This document shows positions 1 through 8,961 of a stretch of DNA of 64,000 nt, in pieces; position 1 is the first letter of the stretch; every line of letters starts with the position of its first letter. The DNA lies in the NCBI GenBank assembly GCA_020634435.1, contig JACKBS010000008.1:547719-611718 (forward strand), in the 5' to 3' direction. The notes under the pieces were generated by a model, which was given only the letters and a program-made list of their open reading frames with translations, searched no databases and was not told where the DNA came from. Source of the stretch: Ardenticatenaceae bacterium (GTDB lineage: Bacteria; Chloroflexota; Anaerolineae; Promineifilales; Promineifilaceae). A program made the translations under genes and the position numbers.

Positions 1-818
1 TTTTGCTGGATGATGAGGTGCTGTTGGCTGGGATGGTGGGGAACGGCCGTTCCTTTATACAACCAATCCAATCCCACCGTTGTCAGCGCGCAGCCACGCT
101 CTTGGGCAATCTCTTCCAGTTTGGCCAGGGCATCTGGCTCCTGGTGGGCGGTGACGACGGGAATGCTTGGCTTAATGATGCCCCCTTTTTCGTAGGCAAT
201 CTGGCTGAGGGTGTTGCCCAGCAGCTCGATATGGTCCAAACTCAGCCGGGTGATGACTGAAACGAGCGGGATGATGACGTTGGTGGCATCCAGCCGACCG
301 CCGAGACCCACTTCCACCACGGCCACATCGACGCCTACCTCAGCAAAGTGCAAAAAGGCAATAGCGGTGAGAATCTCAAACCAGGTGATGTCGGGGAACT
401 GTGCTTCTAGAGCACGGATTTTGTTGATTTGTTGGACAAAGTGGGGTTTAGAAATACGGCCGTCGCCATCATCTGGTGTTAAAATACGGATCCGTTCGCG
501 GAAGTCTTGCAGGTGGGGCGAGGTGTAGAGGCCGACGGTGTAGCCAGCGGCGCGCAGCGTGTAGGCGCACATGGCGGCGGTAGAACCTTTGCCTTTGGTT
601 CCGGCAATGTGAATGCTGGGATAGTGCGTGTAGGGCGTGCCCAACGCTTCTAACAGGCGGCGCGGCCGGGTATGGTCCAGCTTGCTGGCCATGTAGCGGT
701 CCTGTTTTTTGGCCTCAAAGTTGATAAAACTATAGAGATAATCCAGGGCATTTTCATATGCCTGGGTATCATCATGGATTTGGTTTTGTGGGATAGGGTC
801 AGTCGCCGAGTTGTTCAT
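1..818 (-). CDS. folC: Folylpolyglutamate synthase / dihydrofolate synthase (partial)
   Basis: Adds glutamate to folates (and, in bifunctional members, joins dihydropteroate and glutamate) using ATP in the cytoplasm. Reading the minus strand from the ATG at 816-818 gives an open frame of about 272 codons that runs off the window edge, so the C-terminal part is missing. The N-terminal Mur-ligase-type P-loop reads HIAGTKGKGSTAAM, the family form of GTNGKGS. Further on the frame reads VVEVGLGGRLDATNVI and ITRLSLDHIELLGNTLSQIA, both typical of FolC. Three copies of the ACGGCCGT motif or close variants lie in the gene. Its upstream neighbour is divergent, so it has its own promoter in 819-950. The identity is secure; the exact start could be slightly further in. 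Confidence 0.92.
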   Translation of the reverse strand, partial: MNNSATDPIPQNQIHDDTQAYENALDYLYSFINFEAKKQDRYMASKLDHTRPRRLLEALGTPYTHYPSIHIAGTKGKGSTAAMCAYTLRAAGYTVGLYTSPHLQDFRERIRILTPDDGDGRISKPHFVQQINKIRALEAQFPDITWFEILTAIAFLHFAEVGVDVAVVEVGLGGRLDATNVIIPLVSVITRLSLDHIELLGNTLSQIAYEKGGIIKPSIPVVTAHQEPDALAKLEEIAQERGCALTTVGLDWLYKGTAVPHHPSQQHLIIQQ

Positions 819-951
819 ATGGGGGCGATTGTAACCAATTGTGAAGTTTGATGGAAGTGGTTGAAAGTGGCAAGTTGCCGGTTGCAAGAAGTAGGTGAAC
901 GAGACTGGTCACTCTCAAACAAAACACCAACCACTTTTTTAGGAGCTTGTG

Positions 952-1338
952 ATGGGATTTGTTGTGGTATTGCATGAAGGGTTGTCGAATATGGCCTGGA
1001 TGTTTTTTCTGGCGATTGGTTTGTGGGGTCTGGTGCGGGCGATTCGCGGGCAGCCAGTGGATGGCAGTTACCTCGGTGCGGTGGCGATTGGCCAGGGGTT
1101 GTTTTTGCTTCAAGCGCTGATTGGGGTGATTTTGTGGGTAAACGGCCGTCTAGGTGCCCTGGCGCGTCCCGAAGTACATGTTTTATACGGCGCGTTTGTC
1201 ATCGTCTTTTTGCCGTTCATCTACTTCACCGCCCTGCGCGGCGACGATTCCAACCGGGGGCAGTGGGTTCTGGCCTTTAGCAACCTCTTTCTCTTTGGCG
1301 TGGCCTTACGCCTCATTACGACCGGTCTGCTTGGTTAA
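952..1338 (+). CDS. Small integral membrane protein, unknown function
   Basis: Protein of about 128 residues with four hydrophobic segments (roughly residues 2-25, 42-65, 75-95 and 105-127), so almost the whole chain lies in the membrane. A GTG sits directly before the ATG, but AGGAG at 941-945 is better spaced from the ATG at 952. Histidines occur near the start (VVLHEGLSN) and before the third helix (EVHVLYG), which might bind haem or metal, but there is no recognisable signature and I do not assign a family. The gene is convergent with the next one, with an inverted repeat between them. Confidence 0.65.
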   Translation: MGFVVVLHEGLSNMAWMFFLAIGLWGLVRAIRGQPVDGSYLGAVAIGQGLFLLQALIGVILWVNGRLGALARPEVHVLYGAFVIVFLPFIYFTALRGDDSNRGQWVLAFSNLFLFGVALRLITTGLLG

Positions 1339-1340
1339 TT

Positions 1341-1397
1341 TTGTAGCCGCGGATTCTTTCCGCGCAAAAGAAGCGCAGTTTCCAAAACGCGGCTACG
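1341..1397. repeat. Inverted repeat between convergent genes
   Basis: Arms GTAGCCGCG and CGCGGCTAC enclose about 35 nt, between the two convergent stop codons. A hairpin here could serve as a bidirectional terminator. Seen once in this window. Confidence 0.5.
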
Positions 1398-1399
1398 GA

Positions 1400-1837
1400 T
1401 TACGTTTGGAACCAAAAGCCTTCAATGTGGTAGAGGCCAGGTTCGAGGGTTTCAATCTTCAGGCGGACGAAGCGGCCCGGAGCAATTTCCTGATCGGTGG
1501 TGAGGCTGGGGTCGATAACGGCCGTATCAAAAACATCCTCCAGGCTATCAGCGCGGACCTGCAGATGACACTTCATTGAATCATCTAAAAAGCCCGGCGT
1601 GTAAAGGTAATATTCCCCTTCAATGTCCACATCTGGCTGAATGGCCATCAATTCGCGGCATTGTTTTAGCTGCGCGGTGCTCAGCGTGGTTGTTTCTGTT
1701 GGCGCTTCTTCTATTGTCAGGGGAGACACGCCAAACAATAAAACGGCGATGGCCACCCCCACACACAGCAGCACCAGGCAACTCACGACGACCAGCGCCA
1801 CGATTAATACGGTATTACTTCGACTTTCTTTGTTCAT
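1400..1837 (-). CDS. Membrane-anchored extracytoplasmic protein, unknown function
   Basis: Protein of 145 residues: short charged N-terminus, one transmembrane helix at about residues 9-35, a Thr/Glu-rich linker and a C-terminal domain of about 90 residues outside the membrane. The domain has two cysteines (KQCRELM and MKCHLQV) that could form a disulfide after export. There is no recognised enzymatic motif. The ATG at 1835-1837 is the only sensible start. I see no informative neighbour; a small sensor or binding protein is possible but not shown. Confidence 0.6.
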   Translation of the reverse strand: MNKESRSNTVLIVALVVVSCLVLLCVGVAIAVLLFGVSPLTIEEAPTETTTLSTAQLKQCRELMAIQPDVDIEGEYYLYTPGFLDDSMKCHLQVRADSLEDVFDTAVIDPSLTTDQEIAPGRFVRLKIETLEPGLYHIEGFWFQT

Positions 1838-2026
1838 AGAAATTTGGTTTAGGAATAATTGTATGTAATTGTAGAGACGTGGCCTATTGTAGTGAGTTTG
1901 CTGAGCAAGAGGTGTGGGTTAGTTTACTTCCCTACCGTTGTCTGAGGAAAATACAACTGCGGTATTTATGGTAGGCGAGAGCAATTCAGGAAGTGTTCTC
2001 GATACGGCCGTCCCGCTGTAAACATA

Positions 2027-5000
2027 TCAAGAAAAAACTGGCTCACAATATATTTCGTTCACGATAAATTGGAAGACAATGGTTAACCAGGTTTCCAAGC
2101 GATTGCATTCGCCTAACTGATCAAAAACCTGGGTTAGTGACTGAAAAGTTTGGGATTGACTATTGTTTACTAGAACCTCAAACCAAAACATGGCGGCCCG
2201 GTAATTCACCAAATCGCCCACAGTTTCTGTAGGAATGTTGGTTTTAATGGCCCGGCTCAAGTCGTTTACGAGTTGGTTGACCTCCAGAAAGTTTTCCACC
2301 AGCTCCGGCTCGTACACAAACACGCGCGAAAGCAGATCAATGATGGCTTGGCGGGTGGCGGGTTGTTGCACAATAGCGGGTTCCTCTACGATCATTTTCA
2401 GTATGGCAAAACCGAACTGATAGTAGCCAAACTCCATCAGCGCATTGCGCAGCTCTTCTTTGATGACCCAGTTGATGTAGTCGATGTCTTGCCGGGCAAT
2501 CATCTCTTCAACAATGTTGGCGACTTCCGGGCAGAGCGGCAGGTCTGTGGTTTGGCCGCTTTGGGCCATGCAAAAGAAGATAAGGCCCGGCCAGCATTGG
2601 GTACGCAGTTTGTTTTGCCAGCGGCCTTGCGTGCGCTGATTGATGGTGGCATAGATGTGGCTCAGGGCTTCGCGCCCCGCGTCGGTGGCGAACCGGTCAT
2701 CCAGCGGAATGGCAAAGGTGGGCACAACGTGGCTAAATGGCCCGGCCGGTTCCACTTCAATCGCTTTATCGAATAGGTTGACGACGAGGGGGATTGCTTC
2801 ATTCGGGTTGGCGAGTACGTGCCGCCGCCAGGCTGTTTGGGCCAGAATGGCAATCAGTAGGTCACGCTCGGTGACCAGATTTAAGCTCAATTGGTAGAGG
2901 TCGGTTACGGCCGTATTTTCCGCATCCATCAACTCGCACAGCATCTGGGCTGTTTGCCGCCGCTGACGGCGATCGGCATCATTTTTGAAGAATAAACGCA
3001 GCTCGGGTAGGTCCAATACGGAGTCATATGGCGTCTCTTGGGTGGTTTTGGCAGCGAACCCCATGATTGTTTTTAAGACGGCCGTTCGCAACAACGTTTT
3101 GGGGGAATACGGCCGTTTACCCAATTTGCCCGGCTTGATGAACAACAGGCGCTCCAATAATTTGCGCCACAGCGCCCGCAGTCGATTAGTCCATTCCGGC
3201 TCGGTGTAGGCATCAAACAAAAACATCAACGACAGGCCAATCAGCGATTCCAAAATGTGGGGGCGCGGCAGCTGCCAGCCGTGGAGCAGCCGATCGGCCA
3301 AATTGCTTAACAGGGCAAAGCCTGCTTCTTTGTCTCGCCGCCACAAAATAAATGATTGCCGGATGGCCACCGCCCGCACCGCTGGCGACCAATCCGCCAG
3401 CATCGTCTCCAGCAAATCCTGAAATTGCAGCCGGGCCGCCACGGTGATGACGATGTAATCACTGGCGGAGCAAGCCGCCGAAACCGCATCGTGATGAAAC
3501 GTGTCCCACAGCCATTCACCAGCCCGGGCCAGATTCGCTTTGGGCGATCGCCCCGCCCGCACCAGCTGACGCAAAAGCAGCCTCGCCTTTTCCTGATTAT
3601 CCAGACCGTACTCTGTGAGGGCGGCGATCAATTTGTCTCTGATTTGATGCGATTCCTGGTGGGCTAACTGCATGATGAGCGGGATGTTTCCCGCCGCCAG
3701 CTCCATCTCTAAAGCATGAATAAGCGGCCCGGAGAGGAACGGCTTTGTGACTGTTTCCTCGGCCCATGCCTGGTAAGTCTCTGCCCGAGCCGCCCTGTCT
3801 AAAGGGAGCTGCGCATATAGTTCCCGACCGCCAAAATAATCATAAAAACGCTCGTAGCGGAAGGCAATCATCCCGTCTACGTGCTTCAAAATGCCCGCAT
3901 CGACCAATCGGGTAAATGAATCGTTGGAATGCTGGCCCCAGCCGGTGGACTGGTGGGCTACGACAAACTTCCACAGCGGTTCGCCGAAGCTGGTATTTAC
4001 CTCCCGGGTTTGGGCGTCGCTGATTTTGTTGGTGTACGCGCCGTCAGCCAGCATGATGGGCACCAGCTCTTGCTCCAGGAAGAGAATGTCTTCTTCTTGT
4101 AGCCGCTGGCTGGCCACCAGCGCCCGGATGAAGGCGGGGAAAATGTCAATGACGTGAATGTGCGGCGGCATGGGCGCTTGCGCATACGTTTCGGCAATCA
4201 GCCGCAGCAGCAGCGGATCGCGCAGCGCATTGCGCAGGGAGAGCTTAAGATCGCCGTACGCTGTTTGCAGGTCGTAGGCCTGGCGGTAGTTTTCGTAAAC
4301 AGAGGCCATGTCTTGCTGCTGAAAGCGGGTGAGGCGTAAGCCTAGTTTGGTGGGTTGATACCACTGTTTTTCCGTCGCAGCGTCTTCCTGATAATAGCGG
4401 GATTGGGAGAGGGTTAACGGCCGTTTCAAAACCTGCCACGCCTCACTCCGCGAAGAAACCACCAGCTTTAGCCAGGGATACGGCTGTGTGCTGGCCATCT
4501 GGTCAATGCGATACAGCAGTTTGCTGCCCTCGGCGTGCTCATTAATCGCGTCAAAAATGAGCACCACTTTCCGGCAACTTGGCCCAATCAGATCATCCAC
4601 GCTGGCAAATAAATCTTCCGGGTCCACAACCTCTTCATCTAAAAAATAGGCGATATTTTTGGCCAGCGTTTCGATCAATTCATGCTCCACGCTCAGGCCC
4701 ACCGCATTGAGCATGATGAACAGCACATCATCATCGGCCAGCGCGGCGGGCAACGAGGCCAAAAAGCAGCTCTTGCCTGCCCCCGAATTGCCGGTGATGA
4801 CGAGAACGGTCTTCTCATTTTGCAGGAACTCTTGGAAACGGCCGTACAACCCCTGCCGCTGGTGATAAACGTGGGGATCATATTTGCCCTGCACCGACTC
4901 CCAAAACGGCCGTGATACTTTTGCGGCCGCCTGTTTTAGCGCTGACCAGCTTAGTTCTGGTGTTGGCTCTGCCTGGGCTGACTCGCGCTGCGCCGCGTAT

Positions 5001-5407
5001 TCCCATTCCCGCAAAATGGCAGCCAGTTGGGCAATCGCCTGATTCTGCTCACGAAAATATTGCCGCCGCGACAGGTTGAGCAGCTGGGCCACATACTCAG
5101 TGCCCAGCCCGTTGACAAAGCGCTCCCGCAAAATTGTGTAATAGGTAGAGGTGTTCTCGCCGCCATCAGGCGTTGGTTTCAGGCTGTTAACCGCCTCCAG
5201 CAAAATGGTGTGCAGCGTGAGTCCCAAACTGGCCTCATCGCGCTTGTTTGTACTGGTTTGGTGGCGGCTGCGCACCAGCCAAAGACGGCTTAACGGATGC
5301 GTGCCTAGCTGGTGAAATGCCTTGCTTTTGAGGTTTTTCAGGGCGTCCGTAATGGTTTTGATAGTGAAGGTATTGGCGGGTTCAGATTGACTGGTTTGGG
5401 ACTCCAT
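2027..5407 (-). CDS. NACHT-type STAND ATPase with N-terminal HTH-like domain
   Basis: Large signal-transducing NTPase, about 1126 residues. Residues about 85-137 hold a helix-turn-helix-like segment (ILRERF...VAQLLNLSRRQYFREQNQAIAQL) resembling sigma-70 region 4 type DNA-binding helices. The NTPase follows: P-loop GNSGAGKS at about 206-213 and Walker B KVVLIFDAINEH at about 280-291, whose Asp plus nearby acidic residues fit NACHT. The C-terminal 600 residues are alpha-helical and repeat-like (HEAT/TPR-like by eye). The chosen start is the ATG at 5405-5407 (MESQTSQ); a longer frame goes back to 5494 but runs into the promoter region of the divergent PAP2 gene. Known STAND proteins are transcription activators or defence sensors; the HTH-like head favours regulation here, but defence is not excluded. 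It stands alone, with six copies of ACGGCCGT. Confidence 0.82.
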   Translation of the reverse strand: MESQTSQSEPANTFTIKTITDALKNLKSKAFHQLGTHPLSRLWLVRSRHQTSTNKRDEASLGLTLHTILLEAVNSLKPTPDGGENTSTYYTILRERFVNGLGTEYVAQLLNLSRRQYFREQNQAIAQLAAILREWEYAAQRESAQAEPTPELSWSALKQAAAKVSRPFWESVQGKYDPHVYHQRQGLYGRFQEFLQNEKTVLVITGNSGAGKSCFLASLPAALADDDVLFIMLNAVGLSVEHELIETLAKNIAYFLDEEVVDPEDLFASVDDLIGPSCRKVVLIFDAINEHAEGSKLLYRIDQMASTQPYPWLKLVVSSRSEAWQVLKRPLTLSQSRYYQEDAATEKQWYQPTKLGLRLTRFQQQDMASVYENYRQAYDLQTAYGDLKLSLRNALRDPLLLRLIAETYAQAPMPPHIHVIDIFPAFIRALVASQRLQEEDILFLEQELVPIMLADGAYTNKISDAQTREVNTSFGEPLWKFVVAHQSTGWGQHSNDSFTRLVDAGILKHVDGMIAFRYERFYDYFGGRELYAQLPLDRAARAETYQAWAEETVTKPFLSGPLIHALEMELAAGNIPLIMQLAHQESHQIRDKLIAALTEYGLDNQEKARLLLRQLVRAGRSPKANLARAGEWLWDTFHHDAVSAACSASDYIVITVAARLQFQDLLETMLADWSPAVRAVAIRQSFILWRRDKEAGFALLSNLADRLLHGWQLPRPHILESLIGLSLMFLFDAYTEPEWTNRLRALWRKLLERLLFIKPGKLGKRPYSPKTLLRTAVLKTIMGFAAKTTQETPYDSVLDLPELRLFFKNDADRRQRRQTAQMLCELMDAENTAVTDLYQLSLNLVTERDLLIAILAQTAWRRHVLANPNEAIPLVVNLFDKAIEVEPAGPFSHVVPTFAIPLDDRFATDAGREALSHIYATINQRTQGRWQNKLRTQCWPGLIFFCMAQSGQTTDLPLCPEVANIVEEMIARQDIDYINWVIKEELRNALMEFGYYQFGFAILKMIVEEPAIVQQPATRQAIIDLLSRVFVYEPELVENFLEVNQLVNDLSRAIKTNIPTETVGDLVNYRAAMFWFEVLVNNSQSQTFQSLTQVFDQLGECNRLETWLTIVFQFIVNEIYCEPVFS

Positions 5408-5565
5408 TTCCGCTTCCCCGATGATTAGACACGGCCTGGACACATGAGCAACGCTCGTAGACTTACATTCTACAAGAAATGCGCCTGCTGGCACAAGCCT
5501 GGCACTGTTTTGGCAGTGAAAAGCAGTCCCGCAGCGCTATGCTGAGGCCAGGTTGTGCAAGCGTC

Positions 5566-5586
5566 GGTCGGATTGCCAATCCGACC
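5566..5586 (+). promoter_or_regulatory. Hairpin in the 5' leader of the PAP2 gene
   Basis: Perfect 9-bp stem GGTCGGATT / AATCCGACC with a 3-nt loop, 20 nt before the start codon and just before the ribosome binding site. It may be a dispersed REP-like hairpin; no T-tract follows, so it is not a standard terminator. Confidence 0.45.
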
Positions 5587-5605
5587 AACAGAAGAGGAGG
5601 AAAAG

Positions 5606-6523
5606 ATGAATCCTGTATTTGAGTGGGGCATTGAATTTTTGCAAGTTCTCCAAGATGCTGTCGGTGCTTTTGGGGTCGATCTGGCCAAAATTTTCACGTT
5701 TGTGGGCAATCAGGAGTTTTATATTTTGCTATTCCCGCTGCTGTTTTGGTGCGTGGATCGGGCGCTCGGCGCGCGCGTAGCAATTCTCTATTTGCTGTCT
5801 GTAGTGCTGAATACGGACGTGAAGGATTGGATTGTGCAGGAACGGCCGTATCAACTCGTCCCAGATATTGCCCAAGCCGATCCAGCCGGTGCCTACATGT
5901 ACGGTGAGGGGTACGGCATGCCCAGCGGCCATTCCCAGTTTGCCGTGACGGTGTGGGGTGCGCTGGCCTTGTGGATGAAAAAGGGATGGTTCTGGGTATT
6001 GGCCGTAGCGTTGGTGCTGTTGATTGGCGTTTCGCGGCTGGTGTTGGGTTTCCATTTTCCCACGCAGGTGCTGGCTGGTTGGGGGCTTGGCCTAGTTGTG
6101 GTAGTCGCTTACCTGATTTTGACCTTGCCTGTTGAAAAATGGTTGGCTTCTTTACGGTTGGAGATGCAGTTGTTAGTGGCAGTTGCCTTGCCGTTGGTGC
6201 TGCTCTGGCTCCATCCTGTGGCCGATACGATTGCAGCAGCGGCCGTTCTCCTCGGCTTGGGTATCGGGTTAGCTTTAAGCCAGCGCACCATTCGCTACGT
6301 GGCCAACGGAGCCTGGTGGCAGCGCGCACTGCGCTACGTGGTGGGCATCATTGTGCTGCTGGCCATTTACCTCGGCCTCAGCGTGGTTTTCCCCGAAGAA
6401 GGCGAATCGCTCTACGTGCCGCTGCGCTTTGTGCGCTACGCCCTGATGGGTTTCTGGATCAGCTTTGGCGCACCCTGGCTGTTCACCCGCACTCGTCTCG
6501 TGCCGGTGGTCCAGCCCGCGTAA
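5606..6523 (+). CDS. PAP2-superfamily membrane phosphatase
   Basis: Integral membrane phosphatase acting on lipid phosphates or pyrophosphates (undecaprenyl-pyrophosphate or phosphatidate type), about 305 residues. The three PAP2 signatures are present: K73...R80-P81 (KDWIVQERP), PSGH at 106-109 and SR143...H150. The position after the third signature that is often Asp is Gln154 (HFPTQ). At least seven hydrophobic segments follow one another to the C-terminus. GAGGAGG at 5595-5601 fixes the start at ATG 5606 rather than an upstream in-frame codon. The exact substrate cannot be told from sequence. Confidence 0.87.
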   Translation: MNPVFEWGIEFLQVLQDAVGAFGVDLAKIFTFVGNQEFYILLFPLLFWCVDRALGARVAILYLLSVVLNTDVKDWIVQERPYQLVPDIAQADPAGAYMYGEGYGMPSGHSQFAVTVWGALALWMKKGWFWVLAVALVLLIGVSRLVLGFHFPTQVLAGWGLGLVVVVAYLILTLPVEKWLASLRLEMQLLVAVALPLVLLWLHPVADTIAAAAVLLGLGIGLALSQRTIRYVANGAWWQRALRYVVGIIVLLAIYLGLSVVFPEEGESLYVPLRFVRYALMGFWISFGAPWLFTRTRLVPVVQPA

Positions 6524-6536
6524 ATTCTGAAAAAAA

Positions 6537-6598
6537 TCCACAGATTTCGCAGATTACACAGATTTTTCTCTGCGTCCTCCGCGTTCTCTGCGGTTAAA
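6537..6598. repeat. Dispersed intergenic repeat, TCTGCG/TCCGCG family
   Basis: Sequence of the CTCTGCGTCCTCCGCGTTC type followed by TAAATT. Related copies lie at about 12142-12169 (inside a gene), 26191-26252 (inverted), 52581-52663 and 61632-61682. Repeats of this type yield the spurious peptide NAEDAE when translated. Confidence 0.7.
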
Positions 6599-6619
6599 TT
6601 AATTTTAAGGGAGAAAACC

Positions 6620-8122
6620 ATGACAACATTTCCTGAATATGAACAGTACGATGGGTTGGGGCTGGCCGAACTGGTCCGCAAGGGCGAGGTTTCGCCGCTG
6701 GAGCTGGTTGAAGCGGCAATTGAGCGCATTGAAGCGCGGAATCCGCAAGTGAATGCGGTCATTCACAAAATGTATGAAGAAGCAACCCAGACGGCCATGA
6801 AAACGGCCGTACACCATCCCGATGCCCCCTTTGCGGGCGTGCCCTTTCTGCTCAAGGATTTGCTGGCCGAATACGGCGGTGCACCGCTGCGCAACGGCAG
6901 TCGCATCTTCCAAAATTACGTGTCTAAAGCAGATGGCCCGATGGTGCAGCGCTACAAAGCGGCGGGTCTGATTGTGCTGGGCAAAACCAACACGCCTGAG
7001 CTTGGCATTACCGGCGTCACCGAACCGGAACTGTTTGGCACGACCAACAATCCGTGGGATTTGAGCCGCACGGCAGGTGGCTCCAGTGGCGGGTCGGCAG
7101 CGGCGGTGGCCAGCCGCATGGTGCCTATGGCGCACGGTGGGGATGGGCTGGGCTCGATCCGCATTCCGGCCTCTTGCTGTGGATTGTTTGGTCTCAAGCC
7201 AACGCGCCGACGTAACCCGCGCAGCACCGATTACGATGCGTGGCAAGGGTTTGTGTGTGAGCATGTGCTCACCCGCTCCGTGCGGGACAGTGCGGCGATG
7301 CTGGACGTAACGGCCGTATCCGATCCCTACTATCCAGATGCCATTCGGGTGGGGGAACGGCCGTTCCTGCAAGAAGTGGGTCGCGATCCGGGCAAGCTGC
7401 GCATCGCCTACACTGCCGAGCCGTTCATGGGCGACATGATGGACGACGCCTGCCTGAAAGTGCTGGCCGAAACCATCGCCCTGTGTCGCGAGCTGGGGCA
7501 CGAGCTGGTGGAAGCCGCCCCGCAAATCGACGGCAAAGCGTACGCCAAAGCCACGATGACGATGCTGGCGGGCGAAATCCGCGCCGATATTGATGAGGCG
7601 GGTCGCATGTTGGGTCAGCGCCCTGGGCCGGAATTCTTTGAAAAAGCAACCTGGGCTATTGCCTTGATGGGCGGGCAAATCAGTGCGGGCGATTTTGTCC
7701 AGGCGATGCGGGACATGCAGCGCACCGCTCACAAAATCAACCAATTTTTTGCTGATTACGACGTGCTGCTGACCCCCACGCTGGCGCAGCCCCCGGCAAA
7801 ATCTGGCACGATGCTGCCTACCGGGGCCGAAGCGATGGCCTTGCAGGTCATCGGCCGTTTGCGGGCGGGCAGCGTGCTTAAAGCGCTCAAGATGCTGGAT
7901 ACGGCCGCTGTGGATTCGTTCCGCTTTACGCCTTCCACGCCGCTGTTCAACGCCACGGGCCAGCCCGCCATGTCCGTACCGCTGGGTGGCTCGGCGGACG
8001 GCTTGCCGATTGGGATGCAGTTTATCGGCCGTTTTGCTGATGAGGCGACGCTGCTGCGGCTGGCGGCCCAGCTAGAGCAGGCCAAGCCCTGGGCCTGTGA
8101 GGTGCCGCCAATGGTGCAGTAA
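6620..8122 (+). CDS. Amidase, amidase-signature (AS) family
   Basis: Cytoplasmic amide hydrolase of 500 residues, the usual size for the family. The Ser-cisSer-Lys triad can be placed: Lys79 (FLLKDL), cis-Ser at 155/156 in GGSSGGSAAAVA, and nucleophile Ser179 in GDGLGSIRIPAS. The family includes GatA, fatty-acid amide hydrolase and 6-aminohexanoate amidase. No gatB or gatC lies nearby, so a stand-alone catabolic amidase is more likely than the tRNA amidotransferase subunit. RBS AAGGGAG precedes the ATG. The last 100 nt have a decayed second copy at about 8583-8707. Confidence 0.92.
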   Translation: MTTFPEYEQYDGLGLAELVRKGEVSPLELVEAAIERIEARNPQVNAVIHKMYEEATQTAMKTAVHHPDAPFAGVPFLLKDLLAEYGGAPLRNGSRIFQNYVSKADGPMVQRYKAAGLIVLGKTNTPELGITGVTEPELFGTTNNPWDLSRTAGGSSGGSAAAVASRMVPMAHGGDGLGSIRIPASCCGLFGLKPTRRRNPRSTDYDAWQGFVCEHVLTRSVRDSAAMLDVTAVSDPYYPDAIRVGERPFLQEVGRDPGKLRIAYTAEPFMGDMMDDACLKVLAETIALCRELGHELVEAAPQIDGKAYAKATMTMLAGEIRADIDEAGRMLGQRPGPEFFEKATWAIALMGGQISAGDFVQAMRDMQRTAHKINQFFADYDVLLTPTLAQPPAKSGTMLPTGAEAMALQVIGRLRAGSVLKALKMLDTAAVDSFRFTPSTPLFNATGQPAMSVPLGGSADGLPIGMQFIGRFADEATLLRLAAQLEQAKPWACEVPPMVQ

Positions 8123-8221
8123 TCAATTTTTTTTCCATAGACACGGGTTTTTGGTGAAAAGTGGCTGACTCTCTCGCTGTGAAGACGCTGGGGAGCAACC
8201 TGAATAAAACAAGGAGAAAGG

Positions 8222-8404
8222 GTCAAAAAAACCCGTCTGTTTACCTTTCCTACTTTTATGTTGCTCGTGCTGTTGTTGATGGGTGGCTGTGCCAGTTGGG
8301 AGGAAGTGTCGAAGATAGGGGAAGTGCTTGATTCCCCTACTTTCACACCCATTCCGGTAACGGAAACGGCCGTTTCACTAACTGCATCCAGGCACATTCT
8401 CTAG
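8222..8404 (+). pseudogene. Remnant of a short lipoprotein gene
   Basis: A good RBS (AAGGAG, 8212-8217) is followed at normal spacing by GTC AAA AAA ACC, where an ATG or GTG would be expected. From there the frame encodes V-KKTRLFTFPTFMLLVLLL and the lipobox LMGGC, then only about 35 residues to TAG at 8402-8404. An internal ATG at 8258 would give a 48-residue product lacking the charged N-region. The signal-peptide organisation looks real; the start codon seems mutated and the mature part is very short, so I call it a decayed gene. It contains one ACGGCCGT. Confidence 0.5.
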
Positions 8405-8582
8405 CCATTTCACCTGATTGATCTGGTAGATTATGCCATTTGTAGTTGAAAAGTTGCACGAGGAACGATCTGGGAACGATCGGTTTGGCAAACTACTGTC
8501 ATCTTAATTAACAGTCAGCTAGTCGGGTCCTTGTCATAGAGGTAATGCGTATGCTACAGAAAAAATCTCGATACTGCTCATT

Positions 8583-8707
8583 GGTGCCGAAGCGATGGTC
8601 TTGCAGATAATGGCCGTTTTGCCGATGAGGCGAGGCTGCTGCGGCTGGCGGCCCAGATAGAGCAAGCCAAACCGTGGGCCAATGAGGTGCCGCTTATAGC
8701 GCATTAA
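8583..8707 (+). pseudogene. Decayed duplicate of the amidase 3' end
   Basis: About 125 nt that align with the end of the amidase gene: first with about 7826-7847 (GCCGAAGCGATGG...TTGCAG), then after a missing stretch of about 180 nt with about 8022-8122 (GATGAGGCGA...GCTGCTGCGG...). Most bases match. The reading frame is shifted. The missing part lies between two imperfect 19-nt direct repeats of the parent gene (TGCAGNTNATCGGCCGTTT), which suggests deletion by short-repeat recombination after duplication. Confidence 0.8.
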
Positions 8708-8783
8708 CGAATTTACCTTCCAAAATTGGTAGTTCTTGATGCGAAGTGTCAGATTGAGGGAGGTGAGGTTGATGCTTGCGGGA

Positions 8784-8810
8784 TGGGTGAGAAAGACTCA
8801 CCCAAATTTT
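8784..8810 (+). terminator. Hairpin terminator upstream of the protease gene
   Basis: Perfect 8-bp stem TGGGTGAG / CTCACCCA with a 5-nt loop, followed by AATTTT. It marks the left border of the AT-rich segment. Confidence 0.6.
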
Positions 8811-8961
8811 AACTAGCGGTTATCAATACTTCTAAAGTCGAGAAATTGTTTATTCGTAGGATAGCTAAAATTTCTATACATAAAAACAAAACTGTCAAGC
8901 CGATTTTACTCATGATAACAATTACTTGTAGTGCGGTTAAATTGTCAATAAGGAGATAATA

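Larger units (their letters stand above)
8405..8961. other. Gene-poor stretch before the protease gene
   Basis: Holds the amidase-tail fragment, a terminator-like hairpin at 8784-8804 and an AT-rich leader of about 150 nt in front of the protease gene. No other convincing coding signal on either strand. Confidence 0.6.

Noticed and set aside
1..528. Plus-strand open frames at the left edge
   Set aside because: They are antisense to folC, whose P-loop and other motifs are clear on the minus strand.
6605..7744. 379-codon open frame antisense to the amidase
   Set aside because: Lies wholly inside a gene with clear catalytic motifs; its product is low-complexity, His/Arg-rich and has no RBS. 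A shadow of GC-rich codon use.
6620..8122. GatA subunit of the tRNA amidotransferase
   Set aside because: No gatB/gatC neighbours and the GDGLGS signature differs from the usual GatA GSDTGGS; a general amidase fits better.
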